A DNA stretch of 64,000 nt from JAEULH01 sp963746275. GTDB taxonomy: Bacteria; Pseudomonadota; Alphaproteobacteria; Rhodospirillales; Defluviicoccaceae. A program made the translations under genes and the position numbers. The number at the start of each line of letters is the position of its first letter. Position 1 is the first letter of the stretch. The notes beneath the pieces were generated by a model. It saw only the letters and a list, made by a program, of their open reading frames with translations, was not told the origin of the DNA and did no database searches. Of this stretch, positions 55,406 to 64,000 are shown piece after piece. Location: NCBI GenBank assembly GCA_963746275.1, contig CAVVAX010000032.1:1-64000 (forward strand), read 5' to 3'.

Positions 55406-57634
55406 GTGACCAAGCCAACCGCCAGTACAGCAGCGCCGTTGCCAAGCCGCGAGCAGGTGCTTGAATACATCCAGTCGAGCCCCGGCCGCGTCGGCAAGCG
55501 CGAGCTCGCCCGCGCCTTCCGCCTGAACGCCGAGCAGAAGGTCGAGCTTCGCGAACTCCTGCGCGAGCTGGAGGACGACGGCTCGATCAGCCGCGGCCAT
55601 GGCCGCCAGTTCCGCCGCCCGGGCCGGCTACCGACGGTAGCGGTCCTCGAGATCCTCGACGTCGACGTGGACGGCGAGATGACCGCCAAGCCCGCCAGCT
55701 GGGCCGAAGAAGGCCCACCGCCAAGGATCTACGTCGTTCCCGAACGCCGCAGCCGGGCGGCGCTGGTGCGCGGCGATCGTGTCCTGGCGCGGCTCGCACA
55801 GGCCCCGAGCGGCGGCTACGAAGCGCGCATCATCCGCCGGCTGCACGCCGGGCCGGTCCGCACACTCGGCATCTTCGAGCTCGTCGGCGGCCGCGGCCGG
55901 CTCCTGCCGGTCGACCGCCGCGTCAAGGAGGAGTTTGAGGTCACCGACGCCATGGGCGCCGAACCCGGCGAGTTGGTCTGGGCCGAAGTGGACCAGAGCA
56001 AGCCGCTGGGCCTGCGCCGGGCCAGGGTTGTCGAGCGCTGTGGCCCGGCGCGCGGGCCCCGCTCGATCAGCCTGATCACCATCCAGGACCACGACATCCC
56101 GGCGCGGTTTCCCGAGGCGGTGGTGGCGATGGCGGCCGCGGCGGGACCGGCGCCTCTCGAAGGCCGCGAGGATCTGCGCCAGGTGCCGCTGGTCACCATC
56201 GACGGCGAGGACGCCCGGGACTTCGACGACGCGGTGTGGGCCGAGCCGGATCCGGATCCCGGCAACCGCGGAGGCTGGCACCTGCTGGTCGCCATCGCCG
56301 ACGTCGCCTGGTACGTCCGCCCCGGCAGCCCGCTCGATCGCGAGGCCTTCCTCCGCGGCAACTCCGTCTACTTCCCCGACCGCGTCGTGCCGATGCTGCC
56401 GGAGGACATCTCCAACGGCTGGTGCTCCCTCGTCCCGGGCGAGGACCGGCCGTGCGTTGCCGCGCACCTGTGGCTCGACGCGGCGGGCCAGCTGCGCCGC
56501 CACCGCTTCGTCCGCGGGCTGATGCGCTCGGCGGCGAGGCTCACCTACGGCCAGGTGCAGGCGGCCGCCGATGGCCGCGCAGACGAAACGACGGAGACGC
56601 TGGCTGAGGGCGTCATCGCGCCCTTGTATGCTGCCTATCGGACGCTGGCTGAGGCACGGGGGAAGCGCGGCGTGCTCGAGCTCGACGTGCCCGAGCGCCG
56701 CGTCGTCATCGATCCCGCCACCGGCGGCATCGACCGGGTCCAGTTCCGCGAGCGCCTCGACAGCCACAAGCTGATCGAGGAGTTCATGATCTGCGCCAAC
56801 GTCGCCGCCGCCGAGGCGCTGGAGAAGGCGAAGCGGCCGTGCATGTACCGGGTGCACGACCGGCCGCCGGACGACAAGCTGCAGGCGCTTCGCGACTTCC
56901 TCGACACGCTTGGGATCAACCTGCCGCGGGGCCAAGTCATGCGCGCGGGCGATCTCAACCGCATCCTTGCCAAGGCCGCCGGCCGGCCCGAGGCCCGCCT
57001 CGTCAACGAGGTGATGCTGCGCAGCCAGTCGCAGGCGGTCTACTCGCCCGCCAACATCGGCCACTTCGGTCTCGCCCTTAAACGCTACTGCCACTTCACC
57101 TCGCCGATCCGTCGTTACGCCGACCTCATGGTCCACCGCGCCCTGATCGACGGGTTCGGCCTTGGCGACGGCGGCGCCGATCCCGCCGGCATTGACATGG
57201 GCAAGGCCGGCGAGCATGTCTCCGGCACCGAGCGGCGGGCCGCTGCCGCGGAGCGCGACGCGCTCGACCGCTTCACCGCGGCCTATCTTGCCGACAAGAT
57301 CGGCGCGGAGTTCCCGGCGAGGGTTAACGGCGTGACCCGCTTCGGTCTGTTCGTGACGCTGAACGAGATCGGCGCCGACGGGCTGATCCCGATCAGTACG
57401 CTCCCCGACGACTACTACGAGCACGACGAAAAGGGCCACCGCCTTGTCGGTCGGCGCGGCCGGCTCGAGTTCCGCCTGGGCGATGCGCTCGACGTCCGCC
57501 TGCTTGAGGCCAACCCGATCACCGGCGGCATCATCTTCGCCCTCGCCGGGATGCCGGAGAGCACACGGCGGCGGGCGGCGCCGGCACGGCGCGGCGCCGC
57601 CGGCCGCGCGCTCGCGCGCAAACGGCGAAGCTGA
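55406..57634 (+). CDS. rnr: Ribonuclease R
   Basis: Processive 3'-5' exoribonuclease that degrades structured RNA. 742 residues from GTG 55406, in one frame. Winged-helix N-terminal region (LPSREQVLEYIQSSPGRVG), cold-shock domain, RNB catalytic core with VPLVTIDGEDARDFDDAVW, a C-terminal core region with FTSPIRRYADLMVHRALI and an S1 domain (FPARVNGVTRFGLFVTLNEI), and a basic tail. Follows topA after 102 bases and precedes a sialidase-like gene. Confidence 0.96.
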   Translation: MTKPTASTAAPLPSREQVLEYIQSSPGRVGKRELARAFRLNAEQKVELRELLRELEDDGSISRGHGRQFRRPGRLPTVAVLEILDVDVDGEMTAKPASWAEEGPPPRIYVVPERRSRAALVRGDRVLARLAQAPSGGYEARIIRRLHAGPVRTLGIFELVGGRGRLLPVDRRVKEEFEVTDAMGAEPGELVWAEVDQSKPLGLRRARVVERCGPARGPRSISLITIQDHDIPARFPEAVVAMAAAAGPAPLEGREDLRQVPLVTIDGEDARDFDDAVWAEPDPDPGNRGGWHLLVAIADVAWYVRPGSPLDREAFLRGNSVYFPDRVVPMLPEDISNGWCSLVPGEDRPCVAAHLWLDAAGQLRRHRFVRGLMRSAARLTYGQVQAAADGRADETTETLAEGVIAPLYAAYRTLAEARGKRGVLELDVPERRVVIDPATGGIDRVQFRERLDSHKLIEEFMICANVAAAEALEKAKRPCMYRVHDRPPDDKLQALRDFLDTLGINLPRGQVMRAGDLNRILAKAAGRPEARLVNEVMLRSQSQAVYSPANIGHFGLALKRYCHFTSPIRRYADLMVHRALIDGFGLGDGGADPAGIDMGKAGEHVSGTERRAAAAERDALDRFTAAYLADKIGAEFPARVNGVTRFGLFVTLNEIGADGLIPISTLPDDYYEHDEKGHRLVGRRGRLEFRLGDALDVRLLEANPITGGIIFALAGMPESTRRRAAPARRGAAGRALARKRRS

Positions 57635-57656
57635 GCGCCGAGCGCGGCGGGCTGGC

Positions 57657-58610
57657 ATGGAGGCGGACTTCATCTTCGACGTCTCGCCGGTGCCCTCGGT
57701 GCACGCCTCGACGCTTGCAGAGGCGCCCGGCGGCAGCCTCCTCGCCGCCTGGTTCGGCGGCTCATTCGAGGGCCACGAGGACGTCGGCATCTGGCTCTCG
57801 GAGAAGCCGGACCGGCACCGGCGCTGGTCCGAGCCTCGCCTCGTCGCGGACGGGGTTCAGCCCGACGGCCGGCGCTTCTCCTGCTGGAACCCCGTGCTAC
57901 ATCGGGGCGGCGACGGGAGGCTTTTGCTGTTCTATAAGGTCGGGCCCAGCCCCAGGCGATGGTGGGGCATGGTCACCCACTCGACCGACGGCGGGCGGAG
58001 CTGGGCTCAGCCGGAACGCCTGGCCGACGGCATCCTCGGGCCGATCAAGAACAAGCCGGTGGAGACGCCGGACCGCCTGCTCATCAGCCCGTCGAGCAGC
58101 GAGCACGCCGGCTGGCGCATCCATCTCGAGTACTCGCGCGATGGCGGCCACACCTGGCGGGTGGGCAAGCCGTTGAACACGGGCCGCGACTTCGCCGCGA
58201 TCCAGCCCTGCATCCTGGCCTACGCCGAGGGGTTCCAGATCCTTTGCCGCAGCCGCCAGGGGGTCATTACCGAGTGCCGCTCGGCCGACGGACTGCACTG
58301 GTCGAAGATGCGCCCGACGGAGTTGCCGAACCCCGACAGCGGCATCGATGGGGCGGTGCTGGCCGACGGCCGCGGCCTCGTCGTCTACAACCACTCGGCC
58401 CGCAAGCGCACGCCGCTCAACGTCGCGGTCAGCAGCGATGAGGGCCGGACCTGGGTGCCGATGCTGGTGCTCGAGCGCGACGCCGGCGAATTCTCCTATC
58501 CCGCCGTCATCGTCGACGCGGCCGGCCTTATCCACATCGCCTACACCTGGAACCGGCAGACCATCCGCCACGTCATGATCGACGCGCGCGAGCTTTGCCG
58601 TTTGGTCTAA
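57657..58610 (+). CDS. Sialidase/BNR-repeat family protein
   Basis: 317 residues from the ATG at 57657, no signal peptide. Six-bladed propeller-type sequence with Asp-box motifs: STDGGRSW, SRDGGHTW, SADGLHW and SSDEGRTW. The N-terminus has VHASTLAEAPGGSLLAAWFG, a pattern found in exo-alpha-sialidase-like families. The catalytic Arg triad and Tyr/Glu pair cannot be mapped with certainty. Could cleave a glycosidic bond or be a lyase-like relative; the lack of a signal peptide argues for a cytosolic role. Confidence 0.82.
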   Translation: MEADFIFDVSPVPSVHASTLAEAPGGSLLAAWFGGSFEGHEDVGIWLSEKPDRHRRWSEPRLVADGVQPDGRRFSCWNPVLHRGGDGRLLLFYKVGPSPRRWWGMVTHSTDGGRSWAQPERLADGILGPIKNKPVETPDRLLISPSSSEHAGWRIHLEYSRDGGHTWRVGKPLNTGRDFAAIQPCILAYAEGFQILCRSRQGVITECRSADGLHWSKMRPTELPNPDSGIDGAVLADGRGLVVYNHSARKRTPLNVAVSSDEGRTWVPMLVLERDAGEFSYPAVIVDAAGLIHIAYTWNRQTIRHVMIDARELCRLV

Positions 58611-58709
58611 GCTACGAGCATGTGGCGTTGACATGGAACACGAACGCGTGCGGGATGGGGTGCGTCCGGCAGCCCTGACGGGCGGGAAGGCGGCAAGAGG
58701 AGATTGGCG

Positions 58710-59030
58710 ATGAAGGCATTCGCGGCCCTGGCGCTGATGATCGCAATCGCGGCCTCCGGCGAGGCGCGCGCCTGGCAGATGGAGTCGGTCGAGCCCCGCC
58801 AGGGCCAGAACATCATCGGCGCCGACCCGGCGACACCCGGAATCGGCGGTGGCGCCTCCGGTTCGGGACCGTTCATGCGGATCGAGCCGGTGCAGCCGGG
58901 CGGCCGTGGAGGGCTGTTCGAGGGCGACAGGCGGCGACCGCCGCTGTTCGACGAGGGCCGCGACCCATTCTATCGCCCGGGCTCGGGGCGCAACTGTTCC
59001 GGCGAGGGGCCGGGCCGGGTCTGCTTCTGA
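58710..59030 (+). CDS. Small secreted Gly/Pro-rich protein, unknown
   Basis: 106 residues from the ATG at 58710 with AGAGGAG upstream. Signal peptide MKAFAALALMIAIAASGEARA; the mature part is low in hydrophobic residues, rich in Gly, Pro and Arg (GGASGSGPFMRIEPVQPGG), and ends with two Cys (NCSGEGPGRVC). No known domain. It lies between the sialidase-like and the acetyltransferase gene, 28 bases before the latter. Confidence 0.65.
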   Translation: MKAFAALALMIAIAASGEARAWQMESVEPRQGQNIIGADPATPGIGGGASGSGPFMRIEPVQPGGRGGLFEGDRRRPPLFDEGRDPFYRPGSGRNCSGEGPGRVCF

Positions 59031-59058
59031 GGGGAGGCTGGGCGCGCGGAAGCCTTGC

Positions 59059-59607
59059 ATGACCTCGCAAAAGGAGAAGATGCTGGCCGGCGCGCTCTAC
59101 GATCCGGCCGATCCCGAGATCCAGTCTGACCAGGAAGCGACCAAGGCGTGGCTGGTCCGCTACAATGCCAGCCTGGCGGCGGCCCCCGCGGAGCGCCGGC
59201 GGCTCTTGGCCGAACGTTTTGCCGCGGTCGGCGACGGAGCCGTGATCCGCCCGCCGTTCTACTGCGACTACGGCTACAACATCAGCCTCGGCGCCGGCTC
59301 GTTCCTCAACTTCAACTGCGTCATCCTCGACGTCTGCGAGGTCGTCATCGGCGAGAAGACGCAGATCGGCCCGGGCGTTCAGCTCATCGCCGCCGACCAT
59401 CCGCGCGAGGAGGAGTTGCGCGACGCCGGCCTGGAGTTTGCCAAGCCCGTGCGCATCGGCCGCAATGTCTGGATCGGCGCCGGCAGCATCGTTCTGCCGG
59501 GCGTCACCATCGGCGACGGCGCGATCATCGGCGCCGGCAGCATCGTCACCCGCGACGTGCCCGCGGGCGCCACGGCCTTTGGCAATCCAGCGAGGATCCG
59601 GCCCTGA
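59059..59607 (+). CDS. Sugar O-acetyltransferase (maltose/galactoside acetyltransferase type)
   Basis: 182 residues, left-handed beta-helix of hexapeptide repeats. N-terminal EKMLAGALYDPADPEIQSD is the Mac domain; FYCDYGYNISLGAGSFLNFN, VIGEKTQIGPGVQLIAADHP (catalytic His), IGRNVWIGAGSIVLPGV and IIGAGSIVTRDVPAGATAFG form the repeat coil. Uses acetyl-CoA to acetylate a sugar. Trimer; cytosolic. Confidence 0.92.
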   Translation: MTSQKEKMLAGALYDPADPEIQSDQEATKAWLVRYNASLAAAPAERRRLLAERFAAVGDGAVIRPPFYCDYGYNISLGAGSFLNFNCVILDVCEVVIGEKTQIGPGVQLIAADHPREEELRDAGLEFAKPVRIGRNVWIGAGSIVLPGVTIGDGAIIGAGSIVTRDVPAGATAFGNPARIRP

Positions 59608-59634
59608 CCGGGCGGGATGAGCACGGCGGTGCGG

Positions 59635-60261
59635 CTATCTTGCGGCCGCGGCCGCTTGTATCGGCAGCAGGCGCGCGGCGTAGGCGCGCAGCGGCGCCTC
59701 CAGTGCTTCGGCGGGCGTACCCTCAGTACCTGCCTGCGATGCCGGGCCGGCGCTGCTTGCGTCGATGACGGCAACGTCGGCGGCCTCGCCGCTTGCCGCG
59801 TGGATGACGTCCACCAGGATCCTCGCCCGGTCGGGCCCGGCCAACCAGGCGCCGTCATGGTCCTCCCAGCGAAGGATGCTGGGCCGGATCAGGTAGGTGA
59901 AGCCGCCGGCCCTCGCCTCGGCCAGCGCCGCCCTCGGCGACTGCTCCTCTGCGGCAACCTCGATGCGGCCGAGGCGGGAGGAGAGGGCATTGGCGATGCG
60001 CTCGGCAACGTCCCGGCCGGAGCCGGTATAAACCCTTGTTCCAAAGCGGCCGTCCTCGGGAACGGCGACGTAGGCTGTGGCCGTGGGTGATAGGTTCTGC
60101 GCGGCGGCCGCGGTCGCGTCAGCACCCGGCCCGGCGCAGCCGGCGGCCGAGGCGAGACAGGCGAAAGCAGTGGCCGTGGCAAGGCGAGTACGCCCGAGCG
60201 TCCGCGCCTTCGTGCCGCGCAACGACAGGCCTTGAAGCGACGGAAATGGGGGCAACGGCAA
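59635..60261 (-). CDS. DUF4823 lipoprotein
   Basis: 208 residues from a TTG with GGAGG five bases upstream; longer in-frame starts upstream are less likely. Lipobox LASAAGC after a hydrophobic stretch, so a lipoprotein. The body has VAVPEDGRFGTRVYTGSGRD, VAERIANALSSRLGRIEV, GFTYLIRPSILRWEDHDGAW and LVDVIHAASGEAADVAVI, the DUF4823 pattern. Function unknown. Convergent with the acetyltransferase gene (27 bases). Confidence 0.8.
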   Translation of the reverse strand: MPLPPFPSLQGLSLRGTKARTLGRTRLATATAFACLASAAGCAGPGADATAAAAQNLSPTATAYVAVPEDGRFGTRVYTGSGRDVAERIANALSSRLGRIEVAAEEQSPRAALAEARAGGFTYLIRPSILRWEDHDGAWLAGPDRARILVDVIHAASGEAADVAVIDASSAGPASQAGTEGTPAEALEAPLRAYAARLLPIQAAAAAR

Positions 60262-60479
60262 CAAAACCTCCGATGCGCGGGGCTCTCGGTCCCCGCCGGA
60301 CGGAGGGTATCGCTTGCCGGTGCTTGGCTCAACATGATTAACCCAAATGGGGTCAATAGACGAAGAACACGCCACGGAGACCTGCGGGCTCGGGCTATCG
60401 CGCGGCGAAGTGCACCATTGTGGACGCTACCGGGATAGACGGGCGGATTGTGCCTGGGTCCGCCCCGCCCAGGGCAGGG

Positions 60480-60599
60480 TTACAACGGCATGGTGCCGTA
60501 AAGCAGGACAACGAGAAGAAGAGTTGCAATCGCCAGAGGGGCAGCAAATTCCTTGAGGATCGTCTTGAGCAGGGGGCCTCGTGTAACGGTCTTTTCCAT
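60480..60599 (-). CDS. Small single-span membrane protein, 39 residues
   Basis: ATG at 60599 with AAGAGGC upstream. The sequence starts with a charged MEKTVTRGPLLKTILKEF, then a single hydrophobic span, APLAIATLLLVVLLYGTMPL, to the stop. The profile is that of bacterial small inner-membrane proteins that attach to larger complexes. No family recognised; it is too short for common gene callers, and no partner gene is adjacent apart from the DUF4823 lipoprotein downstream. Confidence 0.6.
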   Translation of the reverse strand: MEKTVTRGPLLKTILKEFAAPLAIATLLLVVLLYGTMPL

Positions 60600-61529
60600 C
60601 GTGGTTGCCTCTTAAAGTCTCCGACCTCCACCCAGTCCCGCACCTCTACGCATCATCCATCGCCTCGGTTCACTGGTTTCACGATGATGTCTCGGCCCAC
60701 CGTCCCGGCGGACCCCACGCGCGAGAACCCTCGCGACCGCCGCTGACTTCCCAGGCTGGGAAGCCGCCCCACAGCGCGCCGCAACATCACATAAACCCTG
60801 TATCGAGATCACTGCTTGCCGAACCGTTAATGGTCCGTTGCAATGGATCACACTATAAACCTTTAGCGGGAGATTTTCTAAGTCTCCCCAGGGACGGTGT
60901 TGCGATTGCGCAGGCCGTGTTGGAAACGCGCAACACCCGCTTTAGCGAGTGAGGCAGACCGTCTGGCTGGGCGGCCGACTATCGACCTGGGCGCGGATGC
61001 CACGGGCAGACTGGATAGCCGCTTAATCGATCAGGGGCCTGCAGATCAGGCACGACGGCGTCTCTGAATGGCATCGACGCGCAGGCAGCGCTTGCCCACA
61101 CCTTCGCGCTGGCCTACGAAGGTCGGTGCCGCAAGGATCAACCCGGCGGTAATGCCGGTGACGGGCCAGCAGCCTGCGCGTTTGCGCCTAATTCCGGAAT
61201 GGTTGGTGGCACCGGGCGAAAAGCTCCACCTTCAGCGGCTATGCCGTCCCACTTGGTCACCGCGAGGGCGAGCCCTACATGCACCTCCGGCAATGAGAAA
61301 CGAGGCACACGACGTGATGAGGCCGCGGGCAAGCAGACGCCACTGCGGACGCTTCTCGGACGACGGCACCGCGCAACGGAGTGGATCGCGTGAACTCGCC
61401 GCATGAACGTACGTCGACGCTCTCGCGGCGCGCCTCTGCGTTCGCGAGAGAACAATCCGTGGCTCCAGGCCATCTTCCCCTCGACCCTCTCATCGCTGGC
61501 TGAGCAACCCGGCCCTGATCAGGTACATC
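60600..61529. other. Gene-free stretch upstream of the flippase remnant
   Basis: 930 bases without a supported gene. A short inverted repeat, GGGAGA / TCTCCC, lies near 60868-60890. Open frames here are not protein-like. The left end should hold the promoter of the small membrane-protein gene. Confidence 0.5.
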
Positions 61530-62844
61530 GTGGTCGGCGCGCGCTCTGGCGCCAGCATTGCGGACCAAGGCGCGGCAGCGGCAGTCAGCTTTCTCGCCAG
61601 CATCCTCATCGGCCGCGAGCTCGGCACCGAGGCGCTCGGCATCTACGCCATTACCAACGTGTTCGTCTCGTTGATCCGGACCCTGCAGGATTGCCTGGTG
61701 CTCGAGCCGATGGCCGTCTACGGACCCAGACGTACGCCCGAGGAGCGTTCTCGGTACACCGGCTTTCTGCTCGGCCTCGAAACAGGGTGGGTCGGCTTGC
61801 TGACGACGCTGCTCGCCGCGGGCTCCGCGATCGCCTGGTCGACTCGGAAATGTCGACGCAAAGCTCTTTCACGCGATCGCAGCGAGCTGCGGCTTTTCCT
61901 TCATCTTTTGCTTCTTGTACTTCCGCAGCGCCAGTTCTACGTCGAGCTGCGCCAGTTCCGCGCCCTGGCGCAGTCGCTGACCTACCTGTTTCTCGTCGTT
62001 GCTGCGTTCGCCTCGTTGTTTTTCTTCGAGGGCTGGAGCGTCGTCCACGTTTACATCCTGCTCGCCCTGTGCAGCGCGGTGGCCTGCATCGTCGGGCGCG
62101 ATCGCGGAAACCACCGCTTCTCGCGGCCGACGCGCGCCGAGATATCAGACGCTACGGCGGGGAGCACTGGTCCTTCGGCAAATGGATGTTGCTCGAAGTT
62201 CCCCTCGGCCTGGCCACGTACCAGGGATACTTCTTCGTCATCGGCGCGGCGGTCTCGACCGAAGCTGCCGGCCTGCTGAAGGCGACGGAAGCATTGGTTG
62301 CTCCCTTCGCGCAGATTGCCATGGGCATGCGCTTGATGCTGATCCCAATGGCCTCGCGCGACGTGGATGTGACTGTCGCCTCCCGCAGCAACTGAAGTAC
62401 GCGCTTCGCCTGTCGGTTCCGCTGATGGGCATGGCAACGGTTTACGCTGTTGCTGTCTTCTTCGGCGGCGAGTTCGCGCTAAAGGCTCTGTTCGGGGAGC
62501 AGATCGAAGGGGCGTTTCCCCTGGTGCCGATCATGGCGTTGATGCCGTTCATGATGGCCTCTCCATTGCCAGCAGCCATCATCCTGTCGGTGCTGCGCCG
62601 GACCAACATGCGCTTCATCAGCGCCTGCTTCGCTTGCGCCGGGACCTTGCTGATCGGGCCGCCGCTGGTTTGGAAGCACGGACTTATCGGCGGCGCGCTC
62701 GCGCTGGTGCTGACCCAGGTCCTGTACACGATCGGCTACTGGGGCTGCCTATTCTGGCTGCTGCGCCGCGAGCGGCGAGCCAGCGCGCTGCATACGGCGC
62801 CGTCACATGGAGCATCCAGCGATTGCTCAGCAAGCAACGTTTAG
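61530..62844 (+). pseudogene. Polysaccharide flippase (Wzx/MATE-like), multiply frameshifted
   Basis: Membrane protein readable only by switching frame at least four times (near 61850, 61925, 62110 and 62385). Segments include GARSGASIADQGAAAAVSFL, LTYLFLVVAAFASLFFFEG, a middle piece with LATYQGYFFVIGAAVST, and a C-terminal part, FGGEFALKALFGEQIEGAF to YTIGYWGCLFWLLRRERR. The succession of hydrophobic helices and the polar connecting loops match oligosaccharide flippases of the PST family. Either a decayed gene or a stretch with many base errors. It precedes a glycosyltransferase gene. Confidence 0.6.
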
Positions 62845-63028
62845 CCTGGGCCGGAACGGGTGCCCTATTTTCTTCCCGCTGCGGCGCGCGAGCAAAGTAG
62901 TGTCTGTCAATGATGATGTTCTCTTTCAGTACATCTATAGTGTTCGCTCGCAGCAATGAAGCCTCATTCTAGTGGCACGTTGCATCGTCGTAATTGCTTG
63001 CCTTCGCCAGAAACGGACATATCGCTAG

Positions 63029-64000
63029 ATGAATTGCCATTTGATGTGCTGCGGGGATGCCACCGATCTCGATACGTTCAGCAACACACCATACTTCCTG
63101 TTGCAAGCGGGCATGCAGTCCGGCCTGTTGCAGGCGGGCGTCGCCCTTCATCCAGAAAAACTCCTCGTCAGGGCGAGGCTTTGGAATTTGATCCAGGTTG
63201 CGCGCAGTGGCAAGGCGGGCGGGTTCCAGTATAGCCGCAGCTTCAATGAGACCATAGTGAAGCAGGCACGGTTCGGCGACCAGCCGCTTGCCGTCTTGAG
63301 CCTTTTTCCCTTACTGCCGCCGGCGCCATGGCCGCCGAGCTGGCAGGTCGATTTCTACGTTGATGCCACTACGAAGCAGGTTTTTGAAGACTACGGCGCC
63401 GGAACGCGCATCGGCGAGCACGTGAAGCAGGCCGCGCTGAAGCGGGAGCAGCAGGCTTATCGGCAGGCCGGCGTTGTGATCTGCATGTGCCAGTGGGCAG
63501 CTGATTCGGTGGTTCGCGACTACGGCATCGACCCAGCGAAGGTCCACGTCGTTGTCGGCGGCGCCAACTTCGATGAGGGAAGCCTCGAGAACCTTGCCAT
63601 TAGCGCCCCCCCCTCTCCCCCAACCGCCGAGCGGCCACTGCGCCTCGGCCTCCTCGGGAAGTACTGGGAGCGCAAGGGCGGGCCGTTCCTCCTCAAGCTG
63701 GTCGACGCCCTGGCCGAACGCGGGGTTCCCGCGGTGATCCGCGCCGTTGGCATTGACCCCGCCGTTCTGCCCGCCCACCCGCGGCTGCAACCCCTCGGCT
63801 TCATCTCGAAGAAAACGGCTCTGCCCGACCTTGTTCGTGAGCTTCAGAGCTGGCACTTCGGCACACTCTTCTCCGAGGCCGAGGCGTCGCCGCGGTCCAA
63901 CCTCGAATGCCTCCGCCTGGGCGTTCCCGTCATCACCCACGCCGTTGGTGGGATCGCCTCCACGCTGCCCGATGAGGGCTGCGGCAAGCTGTTTGCGGCC
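63029..64000 (+). CDS. Glycosyltransferase, GT4-like, running off the window
   Basis: Open from ATG 63029 to the window end, 324 codons so far, no stop reached. N-terminal acceptor-side half (LQAGMQSGLLQAGVALHPEK, ... VDFYVDATTKQVFEDYGAG), the linker VVICMCQWAADSVVRDYGID, then the donor half with LRLGLLGKYWERKGGPFLL and the Glu-rich motif FSEAEASPRSNLECLRLGVP (EX7E-type, with the following VITHAVGG). Typical retaining GT-B enzyme of surface-polysaccharide clusters; donor sugar unknown. Follows the flippase remnant. Confidence 0.85.
   Translation, partial: MNCHLMCCGDATDLDTFSNTPYFLLQAGMQSGLLQAGVALHPEKLLVRARLWNLIQVARSGKAGGFQYSRSFNETIVKQARFGDQPLAVLSLFPLLPPAPWPPSWQVDFYVDATTKQVFEDYGAGTRIGEHVKQAALKREQQAYRQAGVVICMCQWAADSVVRDYGIDPAKVHVVVGGANFDEGSLENLAISAPPSPPTAERPLRLGLLGKYWERKGGPFLLKLVDALAERGVPAVIRAVGIDPAVLPAHPRLQPLGFISKKTALPDLVRELQSWHFGTLFSEAEASPRSNLECLRLGVPVITHAVGGIASTLPDEGCGKLFAA

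Noticed and set aside
55628..57790. 720-residue antisense frame over rnr
   Set aside because: Low-complexity composition without motifs; rnr on the other strand is complete and conserved.
60600..61529. Several short plus- and minus-strand frames
   Set aside because: No ribosome sites, no recognisable motifs and antisense-like composition.

Overview
The window is 64 kb of GC-rich DNA that looks like the chromosome of an alphaproteobacterium, most likely a member of the Rhodospirillales or a close relative. The reasons are the gene order ubiE / mutM / enoyl-CoA hydratase / rpsT / dnaA / dnaN / recF / gyrB, the priA / DUF484 / xerC block, an Usg-family gene, and an FadL porin next to a TorF-like porin. 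The assignment to an order is an inference from gene content and order.

Layout. 1-4.5 kb: the end of asd, a type III polyketide synthase with an isoprenylcysteine-type methyltransferase, pyridoxal kinase, and a CitE/citramalyl-CoA-lyase-like gene. 4.5-9.4 kb is an accessory stretch: a three-gene cassette of unrecognised proteins, a MaoC-like hydratase, a dispersed palindromic repeat, and a complete IS1182-type insertion sequence with 14-bp inverted ends and a 4-bp target duplication. 9.1-16.3 kb: secreted and outer-membrane proteins (DUF1254/1214, FadL, DUF4410 lipoprotein), an AraC-type regulator, a transglutaminase-like protein and a VapBC pair. 16.3-24.5 kb: serA, serC, rnd, priA, DUF484, xerC. 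24.6-30.2 kb: PepSY protein, a TorF-like porin, the divergent znuA | zur-znuC-znuB zinc-uptake locus, and a MAPEG protein. 30.3-35.5 kb: an overlapping three-gene exopolysaccharide-type operon (TackOD1 metal-binding protein, family 2 glycosyltransferase, HlyD-like adaptor), a sulfotransferase and a membrane methyltransferase. 35.8-43.8 kb: a damaged VapBC, mutY, apt, a metallo-beta-lactamase-fold protein, a SAM hydrolase, usg, an RHH protein, ubiE, mutM, an enoyl-CoA hydratase and rpsT. 44.5-57.6 kb: dnaA, dnaN, recF, gyrB, dprA, topA, rnr. 57.6-64 kb: a sialidase-like protein, a sugar O-acetyltransferase, a DUF4823 lipoprotein, a small membrane protein, a broken flippase and the start of a glycosyltransferase that runs off the window.

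Quality caveat. Many genes that should be essential and intact (serC, dnaN, recF, topA, apt, mutY) are split by single-base shifts, almost all of them one extra base. I treat these as probable sequence errors and give the whole spliced gene. The same caution applies to apparent pseudogenes and to single-residue active-site changes.

Working together: the zinc genes form one Zur-controlled import system. The TackOD1-GT2-HlyD operon, with the adjacent sulfotransferase, probably makes and exports a surface polysaccharide. The replication block dnaA-dnaN-recF-gyrB-dprA-topA is a classic chromosome-maintenance cluster. The least explained segment is the cassette at 4848-6487.
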